DNA from: Deltaproteobacteria bacterium
GTDB lineage: Bacteria > Desulfobacterota > Desulfobulbia > Desulfobulbales > Desulfurivibrionaceae
Assembly (NCBI GenBank): GCA_013349285.1
Contig: DUZU01000031.1
Location: forward strand, 1-32,272
Length of the DNA: 32,272 nucleotides
Direction of reading: 5' to 3'
In this document: in pieces, positions 23,479-31,080 of the stretch
How the letters are laid out: every line of letters starts with the position of its first letter
Position numbering within the stretch: position 1 is the stretch's first letter
The notes under the pieces: generated by a model
The model's database searches: none
Seen by the model: only the letters and a program-made list of their open reading frames with translations
What the model was told of the DNA's origin: nothing
Program-made: the position numbers and the translations under genes

Positions 23479-24171
23479 TTACTCAAGGGTAATCTTGCTA
23501 TGCAAATCAAGGTCGGCCAATGGCGCGGCAGCCTGCAACGCCTTGCCCATCTCCACCCCAAAAGAATAGGCCTCCTCCTTCTGGGCCTTGGCATGGCCGA
23601 AATGCTGATAATACCTGCCGATCAGCCAGGCCTTTTCCGGCATTTTACCGGCCAGCTTCAAGAAAACGCCGATGGTGCGCCATGGCTCCCGGCTGGGATG
23701 GGTAAAAACTATCTTGTTGAGCACCTCGGCCCCCTTCTGCTGCAATAGCCGGCGCAGGCCGAACCAGTGGGTCCGCCAGTAGCCGCGGCAGGAAATAAGA
23801 GGCACCACTTTTTTTCCGGCAAAAAGCTGGGCCCCGTCCCGCTCAAGCATCGACAAAATCGGGCCGCTCGGATTATAGGACCAGGTGGGGCCGGCGACAA
23901 TCAGCAGATCATATTTCTGCCAGCAGGCCGGGCTCAACGCCTCAATCGCAATCCGCCGCCGCAGAAAAGTGGAGAACATCATGCTCAAGGTGGCCGGGAT
24001 GGAGCCCAGGGGGAACTTCAGCGGCTCCAAAGGCTTAAGGCGCTCCATGACCACACCGATCCCCTGATCGGCAAGCCCGGAAGCAAGACGATGGACAAGA
24101 CCGCTGGTCTGCGCGCTGAGTGAATAAAAAACGATCAGCACCTTGATCGGATTTTGTTTTTGGCTATTCAT
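23479..24171 (-). CDS. Flavodoxin-like/NAD(P)H-dependent oxidoreductase-like protein
   Basis: A 230-residue protein with a flavodoxin-like fold signature. The N-terminal VLIVFYSLSAQTSGLVHRLA fits a beta strand plus FMN phosphate loop (S-x-S-x-x-T-x-x), and LLIVAGPTWSYNPSGPIL near residues 88-105 fits the isoalloxazine loop region. KKVVPLISCRGYWRTHWFGL near 120-140 matches the next strand and loop. Flavin binding is therefore likely, but the electron partner cannot be deduced. The stop converges on cobO with only 4 bp between. It could alternatively be a non-catalytic member of the flavodoxin_5/NADPH-dependent FMN reductase group. Confidence 0.65.
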   Translation of the reverse strand: MNSQKQNPIKVLIVFYSLSAQTSGLVHRLASGLADQGIGVVMERLKPLEPLKFPLGSIPATLSMMFSTFLRRRIAIEALSPACWQKYDLLIVAGPTWSYNPSGPILSMLERDGAQLFAGKKVVPLISCRGYWRTHWFGLRRLLQQKGAEVLNKIVFTHPSREPWRTIGVFLKLAGKMPEKAWLIGRYYQHFGHAKAQKEEAYSFGVEMGKALQAAAPLADLDLHSKITLE

Positions 24172-24341
24172 CCTAAAATAATCCTGGTTACCATCTAAGA
24201 CTTAAACATTACTATTTTGCCAGATCAGGCCAACCATTCAATCTTTTTTTAATTCCGGCAACAAAAAAATTCGGTTAGAGTACTATGAATCAACCTTGGC
24301 CGCCCGACCACCAACATATCATATAACAACCGAGAATAAAA

Positions 24342-24992
24342 ATGCGGATTATTGCCTTTGGCGACATCCATATGAACCCCGAGCGAATCGGGACGATCCC
24401 CGCGCTGGCCCAAGCCGATCTCGTAATCGTCACCGGCGACCTCACCAACTTCGGCACCTGGGCCGAGGCCGACAAGGTGCTGGGGCGATTAACCACAATA
24501 AACCCGCGGCTGCTGGCCCTGGCCGGCAACCTCGATTATCCGCAGGTTGAAACCGGCCTTGCCGCGGCAGGCCTCAGCCTGCACGGCCGGGGCGTCATCC
24601 GGCAAAAGATCGGCCTTTTCGGGGCGGGAGGCTCCAACATAACCCCCTTTGCCACCCCCAACGAGTTTTCCGAAGAGGAACTGGCCGCCCTGCTCAACAC
24701 CGGCTATCAAATGGTTGCCAATGCCGAGCGGCATGTGCTAGTCTCGCACACGCCGCCGCTGAACACTATAACCGACCTCATCGCATCCGGCATCCATGTG
24801 GGCAGCCTGGCGGTCAGAAATTTTATCGAAAAAGAGCAACCCGACTTGTGCCTCTGCGGACACATCCATGAAGGCCGCGGGATCGACACCATCGGCCGAA
24901 CAACCGTAATCAACCCCGGGATGCTGCAGGATGGCGGCTGGATCGAAATAACCGCAACCGCTGACGCGATTACGTCAAGCCTGCACCCCTAA
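24342..24992 (+). CDS. Calcineurin-like metallophosphoesterase
   Basis: A 216-residue phosphoesterase with the full two-metal motif set: FGDIHMNPERI (D-x-H) near residues 5-15, VTGDLTNFG (G-D) near 29-37, AGNLDYP (in place of G-N-H-D/E) near 60-66, SHTPPLN near 128-134, and CGHIHEGRG (G-H-x-H) near 165-173, then INPGML near 183. It belongs to the YfcE/MJ0936-like small phosphodiesterase group, whose substrates are usually uncharacterised. It precedes the protoporphyrinogen oxidase by 21 bp on the same strand and may share its transcript. The position of histidine replaced by leucine in G-N-L-D is common in this subgroup. Confidence 0.88.
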   Translation: MRIIAFGDIHMNPERIGTIPALAQADLVIVTGDLTNFGTWAEADKVLGRLTTINPRLLALAGNLDYPQVETGLAAAGLSLHGRGVIRQKIGLFGAGGSNITPFATPNEFSEEELAALLNTGYQMVANAERHVLVSHTPPLNTITDLIASGIHVGSLAVRNFIEKEQPDLCLCGHIHEGRGIDTIGRTTVINPGMLQDGGWIEITATADAITSSLHP

Positions 24993-25013
24993 CCCAACCA
25001 CAAGAAGATAGCC

Positions 25014-26387
25014 ATGCCTCAAAAATATGATGTCATCATTGTCGGCGCCGGCCTTTCCGGACTGAGCACCGCCCATTTTCTCCGCAAAATAGCCCCGCAC
25101 CTCAAGGTTATTCTCCTTGAAGGGTCCAATCGGCCCGGCGGCGCCGTAAAATCGATGCAGCAGGATGGCTATCTGGCGGAATGGGGCCCCCACGGCTTTC
25201 TCGACAACAATGCGGCCAGCCGCGAACTGCTGGCGGATACCGGCCTTGACCGCCTCGCACAAAAGGCGCCGTTGGGCAACTTTGTCCGCTATGTCTGCCA
25301 TCACGGCAAACTGACGCAACTTCCCCAGAAACCGCCCACCCTGCTGTCGACCCCGCTTCTTTCCCCCCTTGGCAAATTACGGCTGTTGGGCGACTTGCTT
25401 AAAAAACCAATCCTGCAAGACCAGACCATCGGCGACTGGGCCGCCTACCGCTTCGGCCGGGAGGTGCTGCCGCTGGTCGATGCGGCGGTCACCGGCACCT
25501 TTGCCGGGGATTACCAACGGCTGAGCATCGACGCCGTGATGCCCGGCGTTCGCCTGCTGGAAAAAGAAAATGGCTCGGTGTTAAGGGGGCTGCTCAGAAA
25601 GAAAAAGAAAAAAACAACGGGACCCGGCCCCACCCTGCCCGCAATGACCAGTTTCCCCAACGGCATGGAGCAGCTGATCACCACCCTGGCCGAACCTGCC
25701 GACATCAGCTATGGGGCCAAGGTCGACACAATCAGCAACCAGGGCGGCAACTGGCAGGCCCAAACCGCCGCCGGCCGCCTTGAGGCCAAAACCCTGGTCA
25801 TAGCCCTGCCGATCAACCATAGCCTGCAACTGCTCGGCCGCTTTGCCCCCCCGACGGCGGCCATCCCGACGGCCCGCATTGCCACGGTGGCCATGGGCTT
25901 TGACGCGGCCCAGGCCCGAATCCCTTACGGCTTCGGCTATCTGGCCCCGGAACGGGAAAACCGCTTCACCCTGGGGGCGCTTTTTTCCACCCACATGTTC
26001 CCGGGCCGCGCCCCAAAGGGGCGGGTCATGCTCGAGGCCCTGGTGGGGGGCCGCCGCCATCCGGAACGACTGGAACATGACGACGACCAACTGGTAGATC
26101 TGATCTATAACGACCTCAGCCAACTGATCCCCCTCCCCGAGCGCCCATGTTTCACCAAGGTGATGCGCACCAGCCATGCCATCCCCCAACTGGAAATGAG
26201 CTACCCGGCTCTCCTCAAATGGCGGCACCGGGTGGAGACGGAAAACAGCGGCCTGTCAATCTGCGGCTTCGGTTGGGAAGGAATCGGGATGAACGAGATG
26301 ATGAAGGTGGCGAGCGAAGTGGCGGAAAAGATAGTCAACAACAACAAAAACGAACAGCAACCGGAAGTCAAACCCGTTTACTTTTAG
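25014..26387 (+). CDS. hemY: Protoporphyrinogen oxidase, HemY/HemG type (FAD)
   Basis: A 457-residue FAD enzyme of the amine oxidase superfamily. The N-terminal YDVIIVGAGLSGLSTAHFL is the dinucleotide-binding G-x-G-x-x-G, and EGSNRPGGAVKS the second FAD contact. WGPHGFLDNN near residues 60-69 and the C-terminal ICGFGWEGIGMNEMM match PPOX proteins, which convert protoporphyrinogen IX to protoporphyrin IX (or coproporphyrinogen III to coproporphyrin III in some lineages). The active-site details do not separate these two activities by eye. In a sulfur-cycling anaerobe the electron acceptor need not be oxygen. It overlaps the convergent small zinc-ribbon gene by 20 bp at the 3' end. Confidence 0.88.
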   Translation: MPQKYDVIIVGAGLSGLSTAHFLRKIAPHLKVILLEGSNRPGGAVKSMQQDGYLAEWGPHGFLDNNAASRELLADTGLDRLAQKAPLGNFVRYVCHHGKLTQLPQKPPTLLSTPLLSPLGKLRLLGDLLKKPILQDQTIGDWAAYRFGREVLPLVDAAVTGTFAGDYQRLSIDAVMPGVRLLEKENGSVLRGLLRKKKKKTTGPGPTLPAMTSFPNGMEQLITTLAEPADISYGAKVDTISNQGGNWQAQTAAGRLEAKTLVIALPINHSLQLLGRFAPPTAAIPTARIATVAMGFDAAQARIPYGFGYLAPERENRFTLGALFSTHMFPGRAPKGRVMLEALVGGRRHPERLEHDDDQLVDLIYNDLSQLIPLPERPCFTKVMRTSHAIPQLEMSYPALLKWRHRVETENSGLSICGFGWEGIGMNEMMKVASEVAEKIVNNNKNEQQPEVKPVYF

Positions 26388-26556
26388 CAGCAGCCAACGC
26401 CGCTTTATTTTTTATATCCAGAGCAAATTGTTGCATGGTCTTGGCATAACATTCAGGACAAAAACCATGGGACAGACGGAAGAACGGCAACAAGGCCTGA
26501 TTATGCCAGTGTTTTTTGTGTTTCACCCTGTGACAGACACAACAAACAGTATGCAC
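26368..26556 (-). CDS. Small zinc-ribbon protein (62 aa)
   Basis: A 62-residue cysteine/histidine-rich protein with two knuckles, CCVCHR near residues 5-10 and FCPECYAK near 32-39, separated by a histidine-rich stretch (HKKHWHNQ). The SHGFCPEC part is like the C-terminal zinc segment found after response regulator domains in several deltaproteobacteria (C-x2-C-K-x-I-R ... S-H-x-[LF]-C-P-x-C). Here it stands alone. The only in-frame start is GTG at 26556, with a GGGGAG run just 2 bases upstream, which is tight. It lies downstream of the dnaA terminator and overlaps hemY by 20 bp. Whether it is expressed is uncertain. Confidence 0.5.
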   Translation of the reverse strand: MHTVCCVCHRVKHKKHWHNQALLPFFRLSHGFCPECYAKTMQQFALDIKNKAALAAAKSKRV

Positions 26557-26578
26557 GGCTCCCCCCCGGGAAGAAAAT

Positions 26579-26618
26579 CAAGCCAGGCCGCCCCCCCTCA
26601 GATATGCGGCCTGGCTTG
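26579..26618 (-). terminator. Intrinsic terminator of dnaA
   Basis: CAAGCCAGGCCGC (26579-26591) and GCGGCCTGGCTTG (26606-26618) form a perfect 13-bp stem with a 14-base loop. On the minus strand it is followed by ATTTTCTT. It starts 9 bp after the dnaA stop. Confidence 0.85.
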
Positions 26619-26626
26619 AAAAACGT

Positions 26627-27970
26627 TTACAACGTCTGTTTTTTAATCCGATCGGCAAGATGCTCGACCTGGCCGCGAATACTGCCGTTCCGAGCAATGG
26701 CCTCGGTAATCACCCGGATGGAATGAACCACGGTGGAATGATCCCGATTAAAGGCCTTGCCGATATCGGACAGGGCCTGTTCGGTCATCTTCCGGGCAAG
26801 ATACATTGAGACCTGCCGCGGAAAGGTTACGGTTTTCTTGCGTGATTTCGACTGCAACTCATCCACGGAAAGATTAAACTGACCGGCCACAAAATCACGG
26901 ATCATCACCACGGACAGCTCCGGGTGATGGCCGACCAACCCGGCAACCAGCTCCTTAACCATATCAAGATCAGGAACGGTTTTCAACAAGGAAGCCTTGG
27001 CCCTTAAGCCGACCAGGGCGCTTTCCAGCTGCCGGATATCCCCCTTGATATTGTCCGCCATAAAATCGATGATATCATCGGACAACTGCAGCTTACCGTT
27101 GCGTGACTTGCGATCAATGATCAGACGCCTGGTCCGGCTGTCCGGCGGGTTAATGGTGGAAACCAGACCGGAGGCCATGCGGGAGCTGACCCCCTCATCC
27201 ATATTGGGAATCTGCCGCGGAGAAACCGAACCGGTAAAAATCACCCTTTTACCGCTCTCCATCAGAATATCGAGGGCCTCGGCCAATTCGGCCTGGGTTT
27301 TATTGCGGCCGGCCAAGGACTGCACATCTTCCATGAGCAGCACATCGCAATTATTATGATACTTTTCCTTGAACTGCTCCATGGTGTTGCTCTTGATATT
27401 TCTCACCATCTCCGCGGTCAGCTGCTGGGAAGTAAGATAATGGAGCCTGGTGGATGGCGAATGGTTGAGGATATGGTGGGCCACGGCATGGGTCAGATGA
27501 CTTTTGCCCAACCCGGTTGCCGCCTCGATAAAGAGACAGGGGCCCAGGGTATCATCGCCGTTGGCAATGGCCTCACAGGCTGAATGGGCCAGGGCATTGC
27601 TGTCGCCGACCATGAATTCATCAAAGGTATAACGCGGGTGCAGGGCGCGGACCTGGGATTTCACCGGCGGCATGGACGGCAAGCGCAGCTGCTCCTGCCT
27701 CTTATCAGGCTCAACCGCCAACAACCGGTCGGCCTGGGGACTGGCCACGGTAAGCCGCACCTTAACATCTTCAGCCCCAACCTGGGCCAAGGCTTCTTCA
27801 ATGGATGTTAAAAAATTGTCCGCTACCCACGAACAACAATAACGATCCGGCCCGGCCAACTCAATGGTTTTCGCATCCGGCTGATTAAAAGCCAGCGGCT
27901 CAATCCATAGAGCAAGATCGCTATCGGAAAGTTTTTCAGATAAAATACTTTTAACACTCTGCCAAAGCAT
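26627..27970 (-). CDS. dnaA: Chromosomal replication initiator DnaA
   Basis: A 447-residue AAA+ initiator that binds DnaA boxes and opens the origin. Domain I (1-85) and a short linker precede YTFDEFMVGDSN at residue 114-125. The Walker A loop is AATGLGKSHL near 149-158 (G-L-G-K-S rather than G-L-G-K-T), Walker B is DVLLMEDVQ near 207-215, and the sensor/arginine region includes GSVSPRQIPNM. Domain IV carries the DNA-binding signature FNRDHSTVVHSI near 410-421. Length is near the usual 440-470. It is transcribed alone, with GGGGAAGAG before the ATG and a strong terminator after the stop. The usual dnaN/recF/gyrB neighbours are absent. Confidence 0.95.
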   Translation of the reverse strand: MLWQSVKSILSEKLSDSDLALWIEPLAFNQPDAKTIELAGPDRYCCSWVADNFLTSIEEALAQVGAEDVKVRLTVASPQADRLLAVEPDKRQEQLRLPSMPPVKSQVRALHPRYTFDEFMVGDSNALAHSACEAIANGDDTLGPCLFIEAATGLGKSHLTHAVAHHILNHSPSTRLHYLTSQQLTAEMVRNIKSNTMEQFKEKYHNNCDVLLMEDVQSLAGRNKTQAELAEALDILMESGKRVIFTGSVSPRQIPNMDEGVSSRMASGLVSTINPPDSRTRRLIIDRKSRNGKLQLSDDIIDFMADNIKGDIRQLESALVGLRAKASLLKTVPDLDMVKELVAGLVGHHPELSVVMIRDFVAGQFNLSVDELQSKSRKKTVTFPRQVSMYLARKMTEQALSDIGKAFNRDHSTVVHSIRVITEAIARNGSIRGQVEHLADRIKKQTL

Positions 27971-28457
27971 CTCTTCCCCCAGTTATAACCTTAAGCTGAT
28001 ATATAATTCTACAATTTGAAGCGATAAAGGAATATTTTGAAAATGTATTCAGACTTTTTATAGAAAACTTTGCCGCCTGTCAAAACCGTTCTCAAATGAT
28101 TTTGCTCCTTGCCTTGCCTGAGTTCACCAAACTATTCATCCCCCTATTTTACTGGGCTTAACGGGACACGCTCAGCTAAGAACCCAAAATCAGGCCACTT
28201 TTCAAGACAGGGCTCAACAGCCCCGAATTCCGTACTTTTACAGAGGACTACCTATACCATTCCGGTATTTCAGCAAAACTTAAATTGTCCATTTTTCTCT
28301 CCATAGCTCACCTTTACTAGTTATTGCTCTTTTTTTCACCTACCCCACCCCCCTCCCGAACAACCGACCCCGAACATCAACCCGTTGTTTCGACATTTTC
28401 CTTGACCAACCCCTTTTTTTTAATTACAAATATTACAAAAAAATAATTGGTGTTACT
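27971..28457. other. 487-bp non-coding spacer between dnaA and nikR
   Basis: No convincing gene is seen. The part next to dnaA holds its ribosome-binding site and an AT-rich segment (TATATAATTC). The middle (28100-28330) has average composition with only a short, unrecognised frame on each strand. The last 60 bp before nikR are pyrimidine-rich and then AT-rich. Reading both strands I found no TTATCCACA-type DnaA boxes, so an origin is not supported here. Confidence 0.6.
28430..28456 (+). promoter_or_regulatory. Candidate NikR operator before nikR
   Basis: ATATTAC (28430-28436) and GTGTTAC (28450-28456) lie 20 bp apart start to start as a direct repeat, ending one base before the nikR ATG. 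GTGTTAC is the half-site reported for NikR of Geobacter, where it is arranged as an inverted repeat with GTAACAC. Position over the ribosome-binding region points to autorepression. Confidence 0.5.
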
Positions 28458-28868
28458 ATGCTGAAGCGATTTTCCATCTCCCTTGAAGAAAACCTGTTAA
28501 AAGATTTTGACAGTTATATAGCCAAACGGCAATACGACAACCGTTCCGAGGCGATCCGCGATCTTATCCGCAAATCTTTTGTTCGACAAGAGTGGGAGGC
28601 GGGCCATAACGTGGTCGGCGTCATCTCGTTGGTCTATGACCACCACCAGCCCCAGCTCCAGGAGAAGATCACCGAACTGCAGCATAATTATCACCACCTG
28701 ATCAACTCCACCACCCATATCCATATGGACCATGATCATTGCCTGGAGGTTATCATCGTCCGCGGCAAGGCGAAAAAGGTGCAGGAACTGGCGGAAAGCC
28801 TCATCGCCACCCGGGGCGTCAAGGACGGCAACCTGGCGATGAACAGCACCGGCGACCACCTGCATTAG
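28458..28868 (+). CDS. nikR: Nickel-responsive transcriptional regulator NikR
   Basis: A 136-residue ribbon-helix-helix repressor. Residues 1-45 form the DNA-binding part (KRFSISLEENLLKDFDSYI and NRSEAIRDLIRK). Residues 50-136 are the ACT-like metal-binding domain. The four nickel ligands fall at H76, H87, H89 and C95, identical in number to Escherichia coli NikR (LQHNYHHL and HIHMDHDHC). It should repress nickel uptake when nickel is plentiful. No strong ribosome-binding site precedes the ATG, because the candidate operator occupies that stretch. nikK, nikM and nikL follow on the same strand, and a second candidate site lies before nikK. Confidence 0.96.
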   Translation: MLKRFSISLEENLLKDFDSYIAKRQYDNRSEAIRDLIRKSFVRQEWEAGHNVVGVISLVYDHHQPQLQEKITELQHNYHHLINSTTHIHMDHDHCLEVIIVRGKAKKVQELAESLIATRGVKDGNLAMNSTGDHLH

Positions 28869-28891
28869 GTCGCTCTTTTTTTTAGCTATCA

Positions 28892-28918
28892 GTAACACTT
28901 TTTTAAAAATAATAACAC
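28892..28918 (+). promoter_or_regulatory. Candidate NikR operator before nikK
   Basis: GTAACAC (28892-28898) and ATAACAC (28912-28918) form a direct repeat 20 bp apart, 21-47 bases upstream of the nikK ATG. Read on the other strand this is GTGTTAT-N13-GTGTTAC, with the same geometry as the site before nikR. It is in a very AT-rich stretch where the promoter is expected. Confidence 0.5.
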
Positions 28919-28939
28919 TAAACCAAAGAGAGAAACGCC

Positions 28940-29719
28940 ATGAAAAAACTCATCCGAAACACCTTAACCGCGGCCCTGATCCTGGCCGCCACCAACGCCG
29001 CCGCCCATTTCCAGACCCTGATTCCCAACGAGGACATCATCACCCCGGAAACCGGCACCATGGTCAACCTTGACCTGATTTTCACCCATCCGATGGAATG
29101 GGGGCCGGTGATGGAGATGGCCCCCCCGGTTCAATTCGGGGTTCTGGCCCACGGCAACAAACAAGATCTGCGCCCCACCTTGAAAAAGCAAAACCAAGAA
29201 GGCAAATCCACCTACAGTGCCGCTTATAGCATCAGCTCCCCGGCCGACTATGTCTTTTACGTTGAGCCCGCCCCCTACTGGGAACCGGCGGAGCAAAAGA
29301 TGATCATCCACTACACCAAGGTGGTGGTGGACGCCTTTGGCGCCGAAGAGGGCTGGGACGCCATGGTCGGCCTGCCGGTGGAGATCGAACCGCTGACCAG
29401 GCCCTATGGCTTGTGGACCGGCAACCTTTTCCGGGGTATAGTCAAAAAGAACGGGGCGGCGGTTCCCTACGCCGAGGTTGAGGTCGAGTATTACAATGTA
29501 GATCATCAGGTGGCGATCCCGGCCGATCCCTATGCCACCCAGGTGATCAAGGCGGATTCCAACGGCGTTTTCGCCTACTCCATGCCCAAAGCCGGCTGGT
29601 GGAGCTTTGCCGCCCTGGTTGACGGCGACGACAAGCTGACCAGCCCCGAAGGCAAACCGGTGGATGTGGAACTGGGCGGCCTGATCTGGGTGCGGACCAG
29701 GGATATGGCCGACCGATAA
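28940..29719 (+). CDS. nikK: Periplasmic nickel-uptake accessory protein NikK (DUF4198 family)
   Basis: A 259-residue exported protein of the DUF4198 group associated with ECF-type nickel/cobalt transporters of deltaproteobacteria (NikK). A signal peptide covers residues 1-22 ([21 protein letters not shown]), with an A-x-A type cleavage site directly before H-F-Q-T-L-I-P, so the mature protein would start with histidine. The body has beta-rich segments with [19 protein letters not shown] and a C-terminal part with [10 protein letters not shown] and [20 protein letters not shown], which resemble a carboxypeptidase-regulatory-like beta-sandwich. It probably binds or delivers metal in the periplasm. 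It is the first gene after the second candidate NikR site. nikM follows after 29 bp. Confidence 0.8.
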   Translation: MKKLIRNTLTAALILAATNAAAHFQTLIPNEDIITPETGTMVNLDLIFTHPMEWGPVMEMAPPVQFGVLAHGNKQDLRPTLKKQNQEGKSTYSAAYSISSPADYVFYVEPAPYWEPAEQKMIIHYTKVVVDAFGAEEGWDAMVGLPVEIEPLTRPYGLWTGNLFRGIVKKNGAAVPYAEVEVEYYNVDHQVAIPADPYATQVIKADSNGVFAYSMPKAGWWSFAALVDGDDKLTSPEGKPVDVELGGLIWVRTRDMADR

Positions 29720-29748
29720 GCTCGCTCACTTTAATTTCGAGGTAACCC

Positions 29749-30351
29749 ATGCATATTGCAGACGGCATCGTCACCCTACCGGTGCTGGCCGGCTCCACCA
29801 CCCTGGCCCTGGCCGGGGTGGCCATCGGCCTGGCCCGCACCAAATATGAGCAGATCCCGCAGACCGCGGTGCTGTCCGCCTCCTTTTTCGTGGCGTCGCT
29901 GATCCATGTCCCCATCGGCCCGGGCCAGGTCCATCTGGTGCTCAACGGCCTGGCCGGGCTGATCCTGGGCTGGTCGGTTTTCCCGGCCCTGCTCATCGCC
30001 CTGTTGCTGCAAGCGATCCTCTTCGGCTACGGCGGGGTCACGGTGCTGGGGATCAACACCCTGAACATGGCCCTGCCCGGGGTGATCTGCTTCTACCTCT
30101 TCCGGGCCGTACTTAAAAATTGCCAAACCCGCCCCGCCGTCTTTGCCTCGGGCTTTATCCTGGGCGGGGCGGCCATCGCCGGCAGCGCCGTAATGATCGC
30201 CGCCACCCTTTATCTCACCAACCAGGAGTTTGTCGAGGTGGCCGGGGCCATTCTTTTGGCCCATATTCCCATTATCATAGTTGAAGGGGCCATGACCGGC
30301 GCCGCCCTGGTTTTTTTAAAAAAAGTAAGCCCGCAGATTTTCAACCAATAA
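29749..30351 (+). CDS. nikM: ECF-type nickel/cobalt transporter substrate-binding subunit NikM (CbiM family)
   Basis: A 200-residue membrane protein of the CbiM/NikM family, the substrate-specific (S) component of energy-coupling factor metal transporters. The N-terminus MHIADGI is diagnostic: His2 next to the free amino end ligates the metal. About six hydrophobic helices follow, with HVPIGPGQVHLVLNGLAGL near residues 53-72 containing further conserved histidines and asparagine. AHIPIIIVEGAMTGAALVF near the C-terminus is the typical last-helix segment of CbiM. GAGG precedes the ATG. It needs a NikQ (T) and NikO (ATPase) partner, neither of which is next to it here. nikL starts 11 bp downstream. 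Confidence 0.92.
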   Translation: MHIADGIVTLPVLAGSTTLALAGVAIGLARTKYEQIPQTAVLSASFFVASLIHVPIGPGQVHLVLNGLAGLILGWSVFPALLIALLLQAILFGYGGVTVLGINTLNMALPGVICFYLFRAVLKNCQTRPAVFASGFILGGAAIAGSAVMIAATLYLTNQEFVEVAGAILLAHIPIIIVEGAMTGAALVFLKKVSPQIFNQ

Positions 30352-30362
30352 GGATAAGCGCC

Positions 30363-30953
30363 ATGCCCAACCAGACTAAGAGGATAGTTTTAACCATCAT
30401 CGCCGCCCTTCTGCTGTTGCCTTCCAGCGTACTGGCCCACAAGGTCAAGCTCTTTGCCGCGGTCAAGGGAGAGAAGATTGAAGGGTTCGGCTATTATCCG
30501 GGGGGCGGCAAGTACATGAGCAGCCCGATCACGGTTTTCGCGCCCACCGACCAGCAGGCGACCACCATCCACAGCAAGGAGGACGGCAGCTTCAGCTACA
30601 CCCCGAGCAAACGCTGCGACCACCTCTTTGTCATCGCCACCCAGGACGGCCATCGGGCCGAGTTCAGGGTCGCGGCCGCAAGCCTGCCCGCAACCTTGCC
30701 GGCCGCCGAAGCCGCCCAGATCGCCAGCCCCCCGCCCCAAGCCCCGCAGCTCAACTCGCCCCCGCCGGCAGCGCCGGCCGAGCTGCAACAAATGATCGAT
30801 CAGGCCGTTGCCCGCCACATTGTGCCGCTCCAAGAGGATATCGCCCGCTACGAACAACGGGTCCGCCTCCATGATATCATCGGCGGCATCGGCTACATCG
30901 TCGGCCTGTTCGGCCTGGGCGCCTTTGTCCTGGGCCGAAAAAAACAAGGCTAA
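30363..30953 (+). CDS. nikL: Nickel-transporter auxiliary membrane protein NikL
   Basis: A 196-residue protein with a signal peptide (MPNQTKRIVLTIIAALLLLP, cleavage after S-S-V-L-A), so its mature form starts H-K-V-K-L-F. A beta-domain of about 70 residues follows (FAAVKGEKIEGFGYYPGGGK, KEDGSFSYTPSKRCDHLFV), then an alanine/proline-rich linker (about 105-145), a short coiled segment, and a C-terminal transmembrane helix (GGIGYIVGLFGLGAFVLG) with basic tail RKKQG. The arrangement matches NikL proteins encoded with NikM and NikK in deltaproteobacterial nickel systems; their role is not firmly proven. AAGGA precedes the ATG. The next gene belongs to a different system. Confidence 0.82.
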   Translation: MPNQTKRIVLTIIAALLLLPSSVLAHKVKLFAAVKGEKIEGFGYYPGGGKYMSSPITVFAPTDQQATTIHSKEDGSFSYTPSKRCDHLFVIATQDGHRAEFRVAAASLPATLPAAEAAQIASPPPQAPQLNSPPPAAPAELQQMIDQAVARHIVPLQEDIARYEQRVRLHDIIGGIGYIVGLFGLGAFVLGRKKQG

Positions 30954-30999
30954 GCGAAAACCCAACAAACCGTATCAGCTTAAATTCCGTAATTATTCA

Positions 31000-31031
31000 T
31001 TGACGGCCCCCCCCTGCTGTGCCAAGATAAT
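31000..31031 (+). promoter_or_regulatory. Possible promoter of the bd-like operon
   Basis: TTGACG (31000-31005) and GATAAT (31026-31031), spacing 20, or AAGATA with spacing 18. The -35 is good, but no hexamer combines a good match with ideal spacing. It lies about 50-80 bases before the start codon. Confidence 0.3.
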
Positions 31032-31080
31032 GGACATACATGCAGTCCCATAATCAACGCGCGCAGGGAGGAACTACCCC

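Noticed and set aside
28109-28306. Short plus-strand frame (65 codons) in the dnaA-nikR spacer
   Set aside because: No start signal, no recognisable family, and the opposite strand looks equally (un)convincing; at most a decayed remnant.
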